A stretch of 21,582 nt of DNA. Source: CAYZZU01 sp964483105. Lineage in GTDB: Bacteria; CG2-30-53-67. The stretch spans positions 1 through 21,582 of the forward strand of contig CAYZZU010000040.1 in assembly GCA_964483105.1 (NCBI GenBank), in the 5' to 3' direction. Shown here one piece after another: positions 21,563-21,582 of the stretch (position 1 is the stretch's first letter; each line of letters begins with the position of its first letter). The notes beneath the pieces were generated by a model. That model searched no databases and was not told the origin of the DNA. It saw only the letters and a program-made list of their open reading frames with translations. The position numbers and the translations under genes are program-made.

Positions 21563-21582
21563 CTCATAGAATGGGGGTCATG

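Overview
The window looks like a chromosomal segment of a free-living Gram-negative bacterium, most likely of the Desulfobacterota/former Deltaproteobacteria. The evidence for this is an outer-membrane toolkit (LolA, a TolC-family protein, a SurA/PrsA-like periplasmic isomerase), multi-haem c-type cytochromes including a DsrJ-like protein, and an argH-lipoprotein-lysA gene order that I recall from Geobacter-type genomes. The lineage is inferred from gene content and is not proven. Most genes are housekeeping. I see no IS element, phage, CRISPR array or toxin-antitoxin system.

Layout. Positions 1-487 have no convincing gene. They hold a hairpin-rich non-coding stretch and copy A of a dispersed repeat of about 95 bp. 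Next come purH (596-2137), with tRNA-Arg(CCG) 35 nt behind it, and a strong terminator shared with a convergent mono-haem cytochrome gene (2310-2741, minus strand). Copy B of the repeat, inverted relative to copy A, lies between that gene and a divergent, apparently monocistronic dsrJ-like triheme cytochrome gene (3115-3504). purD-purE-tolC (3721-7174) form a rightward operon with a near-consensus promoter.

Positions 7242-16875 form one long leftward operon, read as argH, FN3 lipoprotein, lysA, uppP, ftsK, lolA, rimO and a GT2 glycosyltransferase. Three junctions overlap (ATGA, ATGA, TGATG). Its promoter (16945-16973) is only 15 bp from a divergent promoter (16989-17017). That second promoter drives a small membrane protein followed by aguB and aguA, which convert agmatine to putrescine. 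Arginine synthesis and an arginine-derived polyamine pathway thus share one compact control region. The rightward transcript would be almost leaderless.

The right end holds a glycine-zipper exported protein (19498-19887), a convergent 60-residue conserved-looking protein, and a parvulin-type chaperone gene. The chaperone gene has a TTG start and a leader hairpin that would cover its Shine-Dalgarno sequence. Last is tRNA-Val(CAC) with its own promoter.

The observations most worth a second look are the lone DsrJ-like cytochrome without dsrMKOP neighbours, the inverted repeat pair around purH-tRNA-cytochrome, the Shine-Dalgarno-occluding hairpin of the chaperone gene, and the nearly leaderless agu operon that begins with an unidentified membrane protein. 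I see no clearly new multi-gene system. All functional calls rest on motif recognition by eye, and no database search was run.
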